Shown: positions 1-9,617, counted from the first letter of the stretch. The stretch is 64,000 bases of DNA from Mucilaginibacter saanensis (GCF_014200575.1 NZ_JACHBZ010000012.1:1-64000), one strand, 5' to 3'. Translations and numbers: made by a program. Notes: generated by a model not told the origin, from the letters alone.

Positions 1-127
1 ACACGCTTTTATAGCGTTTGCTGCACGCCCCACGTCAGCTAATTGCCTGGTCAGTTTGGCCCGGAATCAGGTGGTCAACATCTCCATAACATACAGTCAT
101 AGGCCTTGTCATAAAATTTATCTAAGC

Positions 128-2335
128 TCATTTCCAGTTAATGTGAATTTCGCTGTCACCGGGAATGGTAAATTCCAGATGGCCTGCTTGAGTAGGCGTG
201 CCTTTTAAACTTTCGTGGCCGTTTAACTTAAGAGTAAATGCCGGCATTTTTCGTTCATCGGTTTTGACCAGCATTAACCGGCTCGACAACCGGCCGTCGC
301 CTGCCAGTTTAAATTTGGCAGGGCGGTGCTTTTTCGGCGAAAAGCCATAGGTCGGATAATCCGTATAGATCATAAAGGGTTGATCTTCAACCTGCATGTA
401 ATGTCGCGGCAGAATGCCGAAGGCGTTCCCCGCGCCGTAAACTTCCTGCCCGACCTCGCCGGATTTCTCCCAGCCATCGTGCATGTCTTCCAGGGCTATC
501 CATAAGTTGGGGTCTACTTCCCCGGTCTTTACCTCCTCCGATAACATCTCTTTTGGCAGCATGGTCGGATAATAGAATACGGCCCGGTCTACCAGGTAAC
601 GAATGTATTCTGCCAGTAATAATCGTAACGACGGCAGGATATCCTGGCCTTCGGCATGACGCAGGTAATCATGGAAAGCGCAGAAAACCTCTTGCTCTTC
701 ATAGACCGCGGTATATGGCGCGTCATTCAGCGGGAACAAGGCAAAAAACGAAGGGAAGTTTTTGCCATAACCATAGTTGCAGTCCCATAAGCTGACGTTC
801 TTAAATACGTTGGCCAGGCAAAGATAACTCAGCTCCTTGTAAACTTCCTTTTTTGTGATCTTATATAAACGTAAGAGCGCCCCCGCTGAAAAGGCGGTGT
901 TATTGGCCTGGTAGAACAGCTCAAAGCCCAGCCCCCTTAGTTTTTGCGCGGCTTTTTCCGCTTCGGCCAGGTAGCGTTTTTCGCCCGTCAGTTCCCAGGC
1001 CTGCAGCATGACGTGGGCATATAAGCCCGGTACATCTTTTTCGCCGCCCTTGCCGGGTTGGGTTTCGGCTTTGACCACTTCGAGCGTATCCATTTTGTAA
1101 AACACCGGCCAAGTATAATCGAAATGGTGAGCCACTTTGATGGCAAAGTCCAGCGAATCGACAAATAGTTTTTCCGCGGTCTTGTCGCCTTTAAGTGCCA
1201 GGCGAGACAGATTAAGTAAAGGGTGATTGAGGTACCAGGAATCCATCACCATCGGTTGTTTTTGCTCCTCTTCCCCCTGCAAGCTATCGGCCACCTTTGG
1301 ATGCCAGCGCATGATCGTGCCTAACTTTTCATCGTAAAAAGCGGGTAATCCGTCTTTGATCTTTTTCATGACGGCCAGTTGGGAGTCGTTCCATTCCACG
1401 TAATCCAACAGGGGCAGTAAAATAGCCAGCTGCACCATGATCTCCGGCGGCGTGGCATAGTCGCAGACATAAGCGTTAAAATAATGGTTACCGTCCACCT
1501 GCGACCAGCAGCCCGGGCTGTCCTGCAGATCAAAGAGTCCTTTATCCAGGATCTCGGGCCAATGCTGGTAGTTAGTAGCCGGTTTAGGCAAGCGTAAGTA
1601 AACAGCCGCCAGCAAGTCGAGGTATTGCCGCACCATGGCCGGCTCGTCCGCAGGTACTTCTTCAGAAAGGGCGATAAAAGCATCACTTAGTACATAGCTT
1701 TTATTGGCTTCCAAAGGTTTGCTCTTGAGAGTCGGCGGTAAGGCAAAGCCGATCTCGGGCCATTCCCCGCCGACGGTATCACCCGCCGAGGTTTCGGTGG
1801 TTTGATTATAATCGGCCAGCGCAGTGAGGTTTTGCAGGTAGAGCACTGAACCGGCTTTTGGCCGGCTATAACTGAAATAGAGCTGGCCTGTCCGGGTACC
1901 CATCTGGCTGACTTTGACCTCACCTTCAGCCAATATATCGCTGCCCGCGGCACCCAGCGGAACAATGTCCCTCGGCCAGTAAGGGAATAAGATAGAAGCG
2001 GCACTATGGAGTGTAGTCGTTAAACGGAGCACCGGTATTTCGCCGTCAGGCAATTGTACCACGGTTTTGTACTCCCCCATCAACGATCCGATCCTGAAAT
2101 TAACTGTACCATCTTTATCAGTCACCTCTTTGATGTCCAGCCGGTCATTAGGTGAATAAGCCAGCCGGAAGGCGATGCGGCTGCCTTTCGGCCAAGCGGC
2201 CACCAGCCAGCAGGAATCATCGATCAGGTGGACTTTTAAGGTATAGCCGGAAATTTCCTGCTCAAAGACAGCAGAGAGGCCGGCACTGTTCAGTTTTGCA
2301 TTGGCCGTTAGCAGCCAGGCTGAGGTCGCATTCAT
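128..2335 (-). CDS. Large hypothetical protein, six-hairpin glycosidase-like
   Basis: This is a 735-residue protein without a signal peptide or membrane segment, so probably cytosolic. The first ~220 residues look beta-rich. The rest (about 230-640) is rich in amphipathic helices and aromatic residues, with repeated patterns such as DSWYLNHPLLNL, GLYAHVMLQAWELTG and FCAFHDYLRHAEG, typical of an (alpha/alpha)6 toroid. A short beta-rich tail closes it. This layout resembles glycoside hydrolases or lyases with six-hairpin cores, but I cannot assign a CAZy family and no catalytic pair is certain. The start is an ATG at 2335, with no obvious alternative. It is transcribed divergently from the manganese catalase gene. 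G+C is high compared with the polysaccharide locus further right. The fold assignment is inference from composition and motif rhythm only. Confidence 0.8.
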   Translation of the reverse strand: MNATSAWLLTANAKLNSAGLSAVFEQEISGYTLKVHLIDDSCWLVAAWPKGSRIAFRLAYSPNDRLDIKEVTDKDGTVNFRIGSLMGEYKTVVQLPDGEIPVLRLTTTLHSAASILFPYWPRDIVPLGAAGSDILAEGEVKVSQMGTRTGQLYFSYSRPKAGSVLYLQNLTALADYNQTTETSAGDTVGGEWPEIGFALPPTLKSKPLEANKSYVLSDAFIALSEEVPADEPAMVRQYLDLLAAVYLRLPKPATNYQHWPEILDKGLFDLQDSPGCWSQVDGNHYFNAYVCDYATPPEIMVQLAILLPLLDYVEWNDSQLAVMKKIKDGLPAFYDEKLGTIMRWHPKVADSLQGEEEQKQPMVMDSWYLNHPLLNLSRLALKGDKTAEKLFVDSLDFAIKVAHHFDYTWPVFYKMDTLEVVKAETQPGKGGEKDVPGLYAHVMLQAWELTGEKRYLAEAEKAAQKLRGLGFELFYQANNTAFSAGALLRLYKITKKEVYKELSYLCLANVFKNVSLWDCNYGYGKNFPSFFALFPLNDAPYTAVYEEQEVFCAFHDYLRHAEGQDILPSLRLLLAEYIRYLVDRAVFYYPTMLPKEMLSEEVKTGEVDPNLWIALEDMHDGWEKSGEVGQEVYGAGNAFGILPRHYMQVEDQPFMIYTDYPTYGFSPKKHRPAKFKLAGDGRLSSRLMLVKTDERKMPAFTLKLNGHESLKGTPTQAGHLEFTIPGDSEIHINWK

Positions 2336-2490
2336 CGTAAAAAGTTAAATGGTGAGCAATCGCATAATTACTTCTTGAGCTGTATCCGGCTCAGCAAAAA
2401 AAGGCAGCGGCATAAAAAGGTAAAAAGCTAACCATTCTTGATTAAATATTGTTTTTAATATTTCTTCATAAAAAATTTAATTAATTGAAA

Positions 2491-2515
2491 ACAACTATAC
2501 ACCACGTGTAGTTGT
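2491..2515. promoter_or_regulatory. Inverted repeat upstream of manganese catalase
   Basis: ACAACTA and TAGTTGT form a perfect 7-bp inverted repeat around an 11-bp centre that itself contains CACGTG. It lies about 80 bp before the catalase start, in the A/T-rich divergent intergenic region. It could be an operator for a stress regulator, but nothing in the window identifies the protein. Purely positional inference. Confidence 0.3.
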
Positions 2516-2593
2516 ATAAAGAACAATTCTCTGCCGATAACTTCTTTTTCTGCCGGTCCGCGCACACTATTAATCACCATTAAATTATAGTTT

Positions 2594-3523
2594 ATGTTTC
2601 ACCACGTCAAAGATTTACAATTCAACGCCAGGGTATCACGCCCTGACCCGCGTTTCGCCAACCTGCTATTAGAGCAATTTGGTGGCGAGAACGGCGAACT
2701 GGCCGCTGCCATGCAGTACTTTACCCAGGCTTTTGGCGCTAAGGTGCCGCACCCGGACAAATACGATATGCTGATGGACATCGCAACCGAGGAATTCTCT
2801 CACCTGGAGATAGTCGGCGCCACTATCCAGATGCTGCTCAAAGGCATTAACGGCGAACTAAAAGACGCGGCTGATCAAAGTGAGATCATGCAGGTCATGG
2901 ACGGCAAAGCCGCTAAAGAAAGCATTATTCACCAGGCATTGAGTGCTAACCCGCAGTTTGGCATAATTACCGGCGGCGGGGTAACCCCACGCAATAGCCA
3001 GGGCATTCCCTGGTGTGCTTCTTATATCAATTCCAACGGCGACCTGACTGTTGATCTGCGCAGCAACCTGGCCTCTGAATCAAGGGCCAAACTGGTTTAT
3101 GAGCACCTGATGAAGTTTACCGATGACCCGTATATCCACGAGACACTGTCCTTTTTAATGACCCGAGAAGTGACCCACTATAAAATGTTCGAAGCGGCGC
3201 TTAACAGCATCCAGCCGAATTTCCCTCCGGGGGTATTGGCAGCCGATCCGCGCTACCTGCAAAATGTTTATAACTTATCTGACGGAACTGTTCGCGGCCC
3301 GTGGAATGAAGGCGAGATCAAAGGCATGGGCAAGGAATATATTTATATCGAAAAACCTTTGCAGCAGGCGCAGGAAACCCAGGGCCAGACCAAATTGCCG
3401 GATGATTACACTAAAGAGCTGAAGGCCACGGAAAAGCTGGATAAAGAAATGAGCAAGGCTAAAAGTGCCGAAGTAATTAATGCTGAGCCTAAAGGCGTGG
3501 CACAGTGGAGCACCTATGAATGA
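2594..3523 (+). CDS. Manganese catalase
   Basis: This 309-residue protein is a non-haem manganese catalase, which disproportionates hydrogen peroxide to water and oxygen at a dinuclear manganese site in the cytosol. The four-helix ferritin-like core is clear. The expected ligands are visible as E35 (GGENGEL), E67 and H70 (TEEFSH), E161 (ASES) and H194 (REVTHYKMFE). Length matches the family (about 270-310). The C-terminal ~45 residues are lysine- and glutamate-rich and probably extend over a neighbouring subunit, as in hexameric family members. The start ATG at 2594 gives the conserved MFHHVKDLQF opening. Its stop overlaps the start of the next small gene by 8 nt (ATGAATGA), so the two are probably translationally coupled. 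Followed by a DUF4142 lipoprotein, a common companion in Bacteroidota stress clusters. Confidence 0.95.
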   Translation: MFHHVKDLQFNARVSRPDPRFANLLLEQFGGENGELAAAMQYFTQAFGAKVPHPDKYDMLMDIATEEFSHLEIVGATIQMLLKGINGELKDAADQSEIMQVMDGKAAKESIIHQALSANPQFGIITGGGVTPRNSQGIPWCASYINSNGDLTVDLRSNLASESRAKLVYEHLMKFTDDPYIHETLSFLMTREVTHYKMFEAALNSIQPNFPPGVLAADPRYLQNVYNLSDGTVRGPWNEGEIKGMGKEYIYIEKPLQQAQETQGQTKLPDDYTKELKATEKLDKEMSKAKSAEVINAEPKGVAQWSTYE

Positions 3524-3677
3524 GCAATTGTTTCTGAAAGGCCAGCGGGTAGTGACACCGGAAGGTAAGGGCGAGGTCACCGATGCCATCGGCGATAAGA
3601 TCGTTGTGAAATTGGATAAAGGCACGACGGAAACTTTTGCGTCGGCTGATATTCAGGATGACAGCAACGCTGGCTAA
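3516..3677 (+). CDS. Small SH3/KOW-like protein
   Basis: This is a 53-residue protein starting MNEQLFLKGQRV. The ATG at 3516 overlaps the catalase stop by 8 nt, which supports this start over the in-frame ATG at 3480 that lies inside the catalase gene. The sequence alternates short beta strands with glycine turns (GQRVVTPEGKGEV, GDKIVVKLDKGT), as expected for a small SH3-like or KOW-like barrel. Similar small proteins describe a binding platform rather than an enzyme. Its partner is unknown; the tight coupling suggests a role with the catalase, but that is inference. Confidence 0.7.
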   Translation: MNEQLFLKGQRVVTPEGKGEVTDAIGDKIVVKLDKGTTETFASADIQDDSNAG

Positions 3678-3721
3678 ACCATCGTTTGAAATATTATTAT
3701 ATTATGCTTAATCAACCATTT

Positions 3722-4300
3722 ATGAAAAAAATAAACTTATTCATGACAGCCGCCGTAGCGGTGGCGCTATTGCAAGCCTGCTCCGGCAACAAATCCACTT
3801 CAGGTTCGGACAGCAGCACGGTTAAAACCGACAGCAGTGTAACTAAGGCTAAAACTGATTCCGCAACGGCATTGCCGGATACCGCTTTCGCGGCTAAAGC
3901 CGCCGTGGGCGGTATGGCGGAAGTGGCGTTGGGTAAAATGGCTGCCGCCAAAGGTACCGACAAACAAGTGAAAGACTTTGGCAATATGATGGTGATGGAC
4001 CATGGCAAAGCTAACGCCGAACTGATGAGTATCGCCAAAACCAAAAACATCACATTGCCAGCCGGGCTGGATGCCGAGCACCAGGCGAAAAGTGATAGCC
4101 TGAGCAAACTAAGCGGTACAGCATTTGATAAAGCCTATGTGCAAACCATGATCGAAGGGCACCAAAAAACTTTAGCGTTGATGCAGTCGGAAGCTTCCGG
4201 CGGAAAAGACACCGAGTTAAAAGCTTTTGCGGCCAAAACCGCGCCGGTCGTGCAGATGCACCTGGAACATATTCAAAAAATACAGGGCAGTTTAAAATAA
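3722..4300 (+). CDS. DUF4142 family lipoprotein
   Basis: This is a 192-residue exported protein. The chosen start (MKKINLF at 3722) directly begins a signal peptide ending in a lipobox (LLQAC), so the mature protein is probably a lipoprotein; the longer in-frame ATG at 3686 would put 12 extra residues before the signal. A serine/threonine/aspartate-rich linker (about 25-55) is followed by a helical DUF4142 domain with the typical signatures ALGKMAAAKGTD, VKDFGNMMVMDHGKAN and MIEGHQKTLALM. Family members are predicted ferritin-like four-helix bundles of unknown activity. The stop overlaps the next start (TAATG), indicating coupling to the CheB-like gene. Confidence 0.85.
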   Translation: MKKINLFMTAAVAVALLQACSGNKSTSGSDSSTVKTDSSVTKAKTDSATALPDTAFAAKAAVGGMAEVALGKMAAAKGTDKQVKDFGNMMVMDHGKANAELMSIAKTKNITLPAGLDAEHQAKSDSLSKLSGTAFDKAYVQTMIEGHQKTLALMQSEASGGKDTELKAFAAKTAPVVQMHLEHIQKIQGSLK

Positions 4301-5328
4301 TGGAAGATTTTAAAAATCTGATCGTTATCGGCGCTTCGGCCGGAGGGTTATCAGCTATCGAACAACTCCTGGAGCGGCTGCCTGCGCATATGGATGCGGC
4401 TATCGTTGTGGTCATCCATGTATCGCGGAAATCAAACGGAAAAATCATCGCCGACACATTTCAAAAATACACCAATTTGACCTGCGCTGCGGCGGCTGAT
4501 GGCGAAACGATCCAAAAAAATCATCTTTACGTAGCGCTGCCGAACCACCAGCTTATGGTTAAAGCCGGCCGGCTGGTGGTCAACCAGGGAACGCATGAAA
4601 ACAAGTACCGCCCTTCAATTGACGTTTTATTCCGCTCGGCCGCGGTTCATTACGGTAACCGGGTGATCGGCATCATCCTAACCGGTATGCTGGAAGATGG
4701 TACTTCGGGCATGTGGGCAATTAAACAATGCGGAGGTATATGTATTGTACAGGAACCTTCGGATGCGCAGCACTCGGATATGCCGCAAAGCGTAATGAAT
4801 CTGGTGAATGTAGATCACGCGGCAATGCTCACGGATATACCCTATATTTTGCAGGAGATCCTGCACCAGCCACTGCCGGAATCAAAATCCATTCCGGACG
4901 AATTAAAAATTGAAGCTGACCTAACCGAGCGCATGATGAGCGATATTAATCAATTGAAGAAGATCGCTGATCATAGTGATTTTACCTGCCCGGAATGCGG
5001 TGGCGGGCTTTGGAAAATTAAGAATGACCCGACCAGGCGCTATCGCTGCCATACCGGGCATGTATATACGGAACAGTTATTGAATGACGAACAGGGGAGT
5101 AATATCGAAGAATCGATCTGGGTGTCGGTCCGGATGCTGGAAGAGCGGCGCAACCTTTTGTTACTTATGGCACAGGAAGCGCAGCACCCCGAACTCGCTG
5201 GCGCAAACCGGGAGCGCGCCGATGAGCTGAACGTGCACATCGACCGGCTTAAAGGCGTCTTGTCAAAATTAGTAAATGAGCGGAGCGAGCCGGCCAAATT
5301 TTCAGAAGATGGATTGCATAATCGTTAA
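4300..5328 (+). CDS. CheB-type protein-glutamate methylesterase with C-terminal zinc-like segment
   Basis: This 342-residue protein has a CheB methylesterase domain over residues 5-190. The catalytic triad is visible as S13 (GASAGG), H40 (VIHVSR) and D133 (TGMLEDGTSG). There is no N-terminal receiver domain, unlike classical CheB. Residues ~225-260 hold CPEC and CHTGH, a likely metal-binding element seen in stand-alone CheB-like proteins, followed by a helical tail. In classical chemotaxis CheB demethylates receptors, but no methyl-accepting protein, CheR, CheA or CheW gene is in the window. Its neighbours are a DUF4142 lipoprotein (overlapping) and a receiver plus a multi-PAS kinase, so a role in that signalling set is more likely than in swimming. 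The target is unknown. Confidence 0.88.
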   Translation: MEDFKNLIVIGASAGGLSAIEQLLERLPAHMDAAIVVVIHVSRKSNGKIIADTFQKYTNLTCAAAADGETIQKNHLYVALPNHQLMVKAGRLVVNQGTHENKYRPSIDVLFRSAAVHYGNRVIGIILTGMLEDGTSGMWAIKQCGGICIVQEPSDAQHSDMPQSVMNLVNVDHAAMLTDIPYILQEILHQPLPESKSIPDELKIEADLTERMMSDINQLKKIADHSDFTCPECGGGLWKIKNDPTRRYRCHTGHVYTEQLLNDEQGSNIEESIWVSVRMLEERRNLLLLMAQEAQHPELAGANRERADELNVHIDRLKGVLSKLVNERSEPAKFSEDGLHNR

Positions 5329-5424
5329 AAAGTATTTATTTTAGGCGCAAATCCCGGAAACAGCACCCAGCTTTTTAGCAGAAGTTTCTTTCTCTTTTTT
5401 GGATTTAACCAATGAAGAATAGAA

Positions 5425-5787
5425 ATGGAAACTATTATCATACAAGATACTGATCAGGATATTCTGGACATTTTAAAATTCGCTCTGGAAGAGGAGCACT
5501 TTAGTGTTTACGCCGTGCTGGAACGGGAAAGCAATTTCCTGGAAATGATCGAAGAGCTCCGGCCACATGTCATTATGCTGGATTACCGGCTGGATGGCCA
5601 AACTTGTATCAATATCTGCCACCAGATCAAAGCCCATTATCCGCATCTGCCTGTGATTGCTATGAGCTGCAATATTAATATCAACGAGGTATATGGCCGT
5701 CATGGCTTTGATGATTATATAGCCAAGCCTTTCGACCTGGATGTGCTGTATAGTACCCTGCGTAAATATATTCCCAGGAAAAGTTAA
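5425..5787 (+). CDS. Single-domain response regulator receiver
   Basis: This 120-residue protein consists of one receiver domain without an output domain. The phospho-acceptor is D53 (MLDYRL), with K101 in the conserved KPF motif and S81 at the switch position. The usual acidic pair near the N-terminus is weakened: the sequence reads IQDTDQD, so one of the two aspartates is replaced by threonine. That may change metal binding and phosphorylation rate. It sits 97 bp after the CheB-like gene and 68 bp before the multi-PAS kinase, which is its probable partner. Confidence 0.9.
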   Translation: METIIIQDTDQDILDILKFALEEEHFSVYAVLERESNFLEMIEELRPHVIMLDYRLDGQTCINICHQIKAHYPHLPVIAMSCNININEVYGRHGFDDYIAKPFDLDVLYSTLRKYIPRKS

Positions 5788-5855
5788 GACGTTAATCCAG
5801 AATGTCAAACAAAAAACGGTTATTCCAGTTTTTGTTAATGCTTACTGATTTATAA

Positions 5856-8800
5856 ATGGCAGCATCATTAACCCCGCAATTTCCTGATTATCCTTTTTTA
5901 CGCGGCGGCGGCCAGATGGGCGAGCTTATCCGCGCGCTGGATTGGGAAAGCAACCCTTTAGGTTCCCCGGCAAACTGGCCGCAATTACTGAAACATGCTG
6001 TCAGCATGATGCTGAAAAATAGTTTTCCGGTACTGATCTGCTGGGGACCAGACTATATTCAGCTCTATAACGATGCTTTCCGGCCGATCAACGGTGAAAC
6101 CAAACATCCCCAGGCATTAGGCAGCAGCGCCCGCGCTACCTATGCAGAAATATGGCCGACCATAGGCCCAATGTTCGGCGATGTTATGGCCGGGCAAACC
6201 CATGGTTTCCCAAATTTCAAGGTACCGCTGGACCGAAACGGCTACTTGGAAGACTGTTATTTTGATTTTTCGTACAGCCCCATTGCGGATGCTGACGGGG
6301 AAATCCATGGTGTGCTGGTAGTTTGCGTCGAAACGACTGCAAAAGTAAATGCTGCTGCCGAAACCGAGAAAAACCGATTGGCCATCAGTGCCGAGCGCGA
6401 CCGTCTGAGCCGGTTCTTTATGAATGCGCCGGCCGGCATTTGTATTCTGGATGGTCTCGAACTGGTATTTGGGCTGGTGAACCCTAACTACCAGGCATTA
6501 TTTCCCGGTCGCGCATTATTAGGTAAACCGCTGCTGGAAGCCGTACCCGAGGTGCGCGACCAACCGATCTGGGACGTGCTGCAAAATGTCTATCGGAGTG
6601 GGGAAACTTATGAAGGCAACGAACTGCTGATCCCGTTGGCCAGGACGGATGGCGGGGCGGTAGAGGACCGCTACTTCAATTTTATTTACCAGGCCCGCCT
6701 GGATGAAAATAAACAGCCGGATGGTATTATGGTGTTTGTCATCGAGGTTACCCGAATGATCAAGGTGCAGCAGGACCTTGACCGGCAAAAAAGAATCTAC
6801 GAAACGATCACCTCGAACACGCCCGACCTGATGTATGTCTGGGATTTGGATTACCGCTTTACCTACGCCAACACCGCCCTGCTGGCTATGTGGGGCAAAA
6901 TCTGGGATAATGCCATTGGTAAAACCTTGCTGGAAAATGGCTACGAGCCATGGCACGCGGAGATGCATGAGCGCGAGATCGACCAGGTAAAGACGACTAA
7001 AGAGCCTGTTCGCGGCGAAGTCTCTTTTCCGCACGCCACTTTGGGCCGGCGGGTCTATGATTATATTTTAACACCGGTGCTGAATGCGCAGGGCGAAGTG
7101 GAAGCGGTGGCGGGCACCACGCGCGATATAACGGAACGGAAGCAATGGGAGGAATCACTGGCCCAGACTTCGGAAGAATTACAGTCTGTCAATGAGGAAA
7201 TGGCGACCACCAACGAAGAATTGGCGGCTTCGAACGAAGAATTAACGGCCACCAACGAAGAACTGGCGACCGTAAATCAACAATTGCTGGAAGCTCGTCA
7301 GCAAATCGAAGAAAGTGAGACGGCACTGCGGTTAGCGATCAATGCTGCTAATTTTGGCACCTGGTTCATTCACTCGGTGACCCGGGAATTTATTACCGAT
7401 GCCCGTTTGAAGGAGCTGTTCGGCTATGGGCCGGAGGAAGACCTTTCCATTGAGGGTGCCCTGGCGCAGATTACCGAGGAATACCGCGGTTTTGTAGCGG
7501 ACAAATTAGAAAACGCTATCTATAACAATGGCGATTATGACGTCACCTATCCTGTGATCGGCCTGCATGATGATCGTTTGCGCTGGCTGCGGGCCATTGG
7601 GAACCTAAAAGCCGATCCTTCGGGCGCGTTCTCGGCCTTTACCGGGGTCGTAATGGATATTACCGATCAGTATTTAGCCGCTAAACAGGTTGAACGGGCG
7701 GAAGAAAGGTTGCGTATGGCCATTGACGCCGCGGGTTTGGGCACATATTATATCAATGTGATCGACCGTATTTTTTACCCTTCAGCGAAATTGAAGGAAT
7801 TCTTTGGCTTCGGCCCGGAAGAAGACGTACCTTACGAGGCAGCCATTGGCCAGATTCACCCGGAATACCGGCAGGCGGCGGCCGACCTGGTGGAAGCGGC
7901 TATTACCCAAGGCGTAACTTTTGATCTGGAATACCCGATCATTGCCCATAACGACGGGCGCATCCGATGGGTGCGCGGCATCGGCACCGTACAGCAGGAT
8001 GAACAGGGTGTCAATCGTTATTTTACCGGAGTATTGCACGAGATCACCGAACGTAAACTCGCCGAACAGCAACAAGGTGAGTATACCAAAGAATTACAAA
8101 CCGTCAACGAAGAAATGGCGGCCTCCAACGAGGAACTGTTGACCACTAACGAAGAGCTGACGACAATGCAGCAGCGTCTGGAAGATGCCAACCGGGAACT
8201 GGCTGCCAGCGCCTCGCGGCTGCGCATGGCCATTGAATCCACGAACCTGGGTACCTGGGATTATGATCCCCGGTCCGGAGCATTATATTGGTCAAAAGAA
8301 TGCCGCGACATTTATGGCATTCCGGCAGGCCAGCCGGTGACCTTTGCTATCTTTTCAGCGCAGCTCCATGACGAAGACCGCGCCTGGGTAGAAGCAGCCA
8401 TACAACAGGCCATTGACCCCATCAAAGGGGGACACTATGACCTGACTTTCCGCATTATTCGTTTTGATAACCGCGAGCCTCGCTGGGTCAAAGTCAACGG
8501 TTCGGTTTATTTTGATAACGGCGTGGCCAGCCGCTTTATCGGCACCGTTTTGGATATTACCGATATCAAAGACGCTGAAGAAAAGAGCGCCAAACTGGCG
8601 GCCATTATCCAGTCGTCGGATGATGCCATTATCAGTAAAACGCTGGACAGTATTATTACCAGTTGGAATGCTGGCGCGCAGCGCATCTTTGGCTACAAGG
8701 AAACGGAAATGATAGGGGAAAGCATTTATAAGCTGATCCCGGGGGACCGCCTGGAGGAAGAGCCAATGATCCTCCGGCGCTTAAGCGCCGGAGAGCGTAT

Positions 8801-9617
8801 CCAGCATTTTGAAACCAAAAGGCAAACCAAAGACGGCCGGCTAATCGATGTTTCGCTGACCATCTCGCCGGTGAAAGACCTTCAGGGCAATATCATTGGC
8901 TTATCCAAGATCGCCCGTGATATCACCGAGAAGAAACTGGATGAAACCCGGAAAAGCGACTTTATTGGTATGGTGAGCCATGAGCTGAAAACGCCGCTGA
9001 CCTCCTTAAGCGCTTTGCTCCAAGTCGCGAACCGCAAACTACAGGACAGCCCGGATAAATTCCTCGCCGATGCGATGGAAAAATCGAACATACAGGTGCG
9101 GCGCATGACAGCCATGATCAACGGGTTTCTGAATATCTCCCGTTTAGAATCGGGCAAGATCCATATCGAGCCACAAACTTTCGATATAGAAACGCTGATC
9201 AGCGATATGATCAGTGAGGCCAGGCTGACGGTCAGCAGCCACGCTATTCATTTTAGCTCCTGCGGCCCGCTGGAGCTTCAGGCCGACCGGGATAAGATCG
9301 GCTCGGTGATCTCTAATTTTATCAGTAACGCCGTTAAATACTCGCCGAAAGGAAAAAATATTGAGGTCGCCTGCCAGATGAAAGACGACCAGGCTATTGT
9401 CAGTGTCAAAGATGAAGGCATGGGAATTAAACCGGAAGATCTCGGTAAAATCTTCGACCGTTATTACCGCGTAGAGACAGCGCATACCCGACATATCTCC
9501 GGTTTTGGCATCGGGCTATACTTAAGCTCAGAGATCATCGAACGACATGGCGGACGCGTGTGGGCGGAAAGTGAAAGCGGCGTGGGCTCGACTTTTTATT
9601 TTAGTTTGCCATTATAG
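5856..9617 (+). CDS. Multi-PAS sensor histidine kinase
   Basis: This is a 1,253-residue soluble hybrid-free histidine kinase. I see no transmembrane segment. The N-terminal two thirds contain about seven PAS/PAC-type repeats, recognisable by recurring endings such as FTGVVMDITD, VAGTTRDITERK, FIGTVLDITD and LSKIARDITEKK. Between PAS blocks lie two coiled-coil heptad stretches built on the NEEL/NEEM motif (near residues 445-480 and 750-775). The HisKA H-box is MVSHELKTPL with the phospho-acceptor at H1042. The ATPase has an N-box (SNFISNAVKYSP), a G1 box (DEGMGIK) and a G2 box (GFGIGLYL). It probably phosphorylates the upstream single receiver. The ligand is not evident; the many PAS units suggest integration of several redox or small-molecule cues. 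Ends the high-G+C signalling cluster. Confidence 0.93.
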   Translation: MAASLTPQFPDYPFLRGGGQMGELIRALDWESNPLGSPANWPQLLKHAVSMMLKNSFPVLICWGPDYIQLYNDAFRPINGETKHPQALGSSARATYAEIWPTIGPMFGDVMAGQTHGFPNFKVPLDRNGYLEDCYFDFSYSPIADADGEIHGVLVVCVETTAKVNAAAETEKNRLAISAERDRLSRFFMNAPAGICILDGLELVFGLVNPNYQALFPGRALLGKPLLEAVPEVRDQPIWDVLQNVYRSGETYEGNELLIPLARTDGGAVEDRYFNFIYQARLDENKQPDGIMVFVIEVTRMIKVQQDLDRQKRIYETITSNTPDLMYVWDLDYRFTYANTALLAMWGKIWDNAIGKTLLENGYEPWHAEMHEREIDQVKTTKEPVRGEVSFPHATLGRRVYDYILTPVLNAQGEVEAVAGTTRDITERKQWEESLAQTSEELQSVNEEMATTNEELAASNEELTATNEELATVNQQLLEARQQIEESETALRLAINAANFGTWFIHSVTREFITDARLKELFGYGPEEDLSIEGALAQITEEYRGFVADKLENAIYNNGDYDVTYPVIGLHDDRLRWLRAIGNLKADPSGAFSAFTGVVMDITDQYLAAKQVERAEERLRMAIDAAGLGTYYINVIDRIFYPSAKLKEFFGFGPEEDVPYEAAIGQIHPEYRQAAADLVEAAITQGVTFDLEYPIIAHNDGRIRWVRGIGTVQQDEQGVNRYFTGVLHEITERKLAEQQQGEYTKELQTVNEEMAASNEELLTTNEELTTMQQRLEDANRELAASASRLRMAIESTNLGTWDYDPRSGALYWSKECRDIYGIPAGQPVTFAIFSAQLHDEDRAWVEAAIQQAIDPIKGGHYDLTFRIIRFDNREPRWVKVNGSVYFDNGVASRFIGTVLDITDIKDAEEKSAKLAAIIQSSDDAIISKTLDSIITSWNAGAQRIFGYKETEMIGESIYKLIPGDRLEEEPMILRRLSAGERIQHFETKRQTKDGRLIDVSLTISPVKDLQGNIIGLSKIARDITEKKLDETRKSDFIGMVSHELKTPLTSLSALLQVANRKLQDSPDKFLADAMEKSNIQVRRMTAMINGFLNISRLESGKIHIEPQTFDIETLISDMISEARLTVSSHAIHFSSCGPLELQADRDKIGSVISNFISNAVKYSPKGKNIEVACQMKDDQAIVSVKDEGMGIKPEDLGKIFDRYYRVETAHTRHISGFGIGLYLSSEIIERHGGRVWAESESGVGSTFYFSLPL

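Noticed and set aside
50..110. 25-codon minus-strand frame downstream of the first gene
   Set aside because: Too short, no recognised motif; may be the start of a gene but cannot be supported.
3712..4107. 131-codon minus-strand frame opposite the DUF4142 gene
   Set aside because: It lies fully within a well-supported lipoprotein gene and has no recognisable features.
7190..7290. DNA tandem repeat in the kinase gene
   Set aside because: The repeated pattern reflects NEEL/NEEM coiled-coil heptads in the protein, not a DNA element.
4300..9617. Chemotaxis operon
   Set aside because: Only a CheB-like protein is present; no cheA, cheW, cheR or receptor gene accompanies it.
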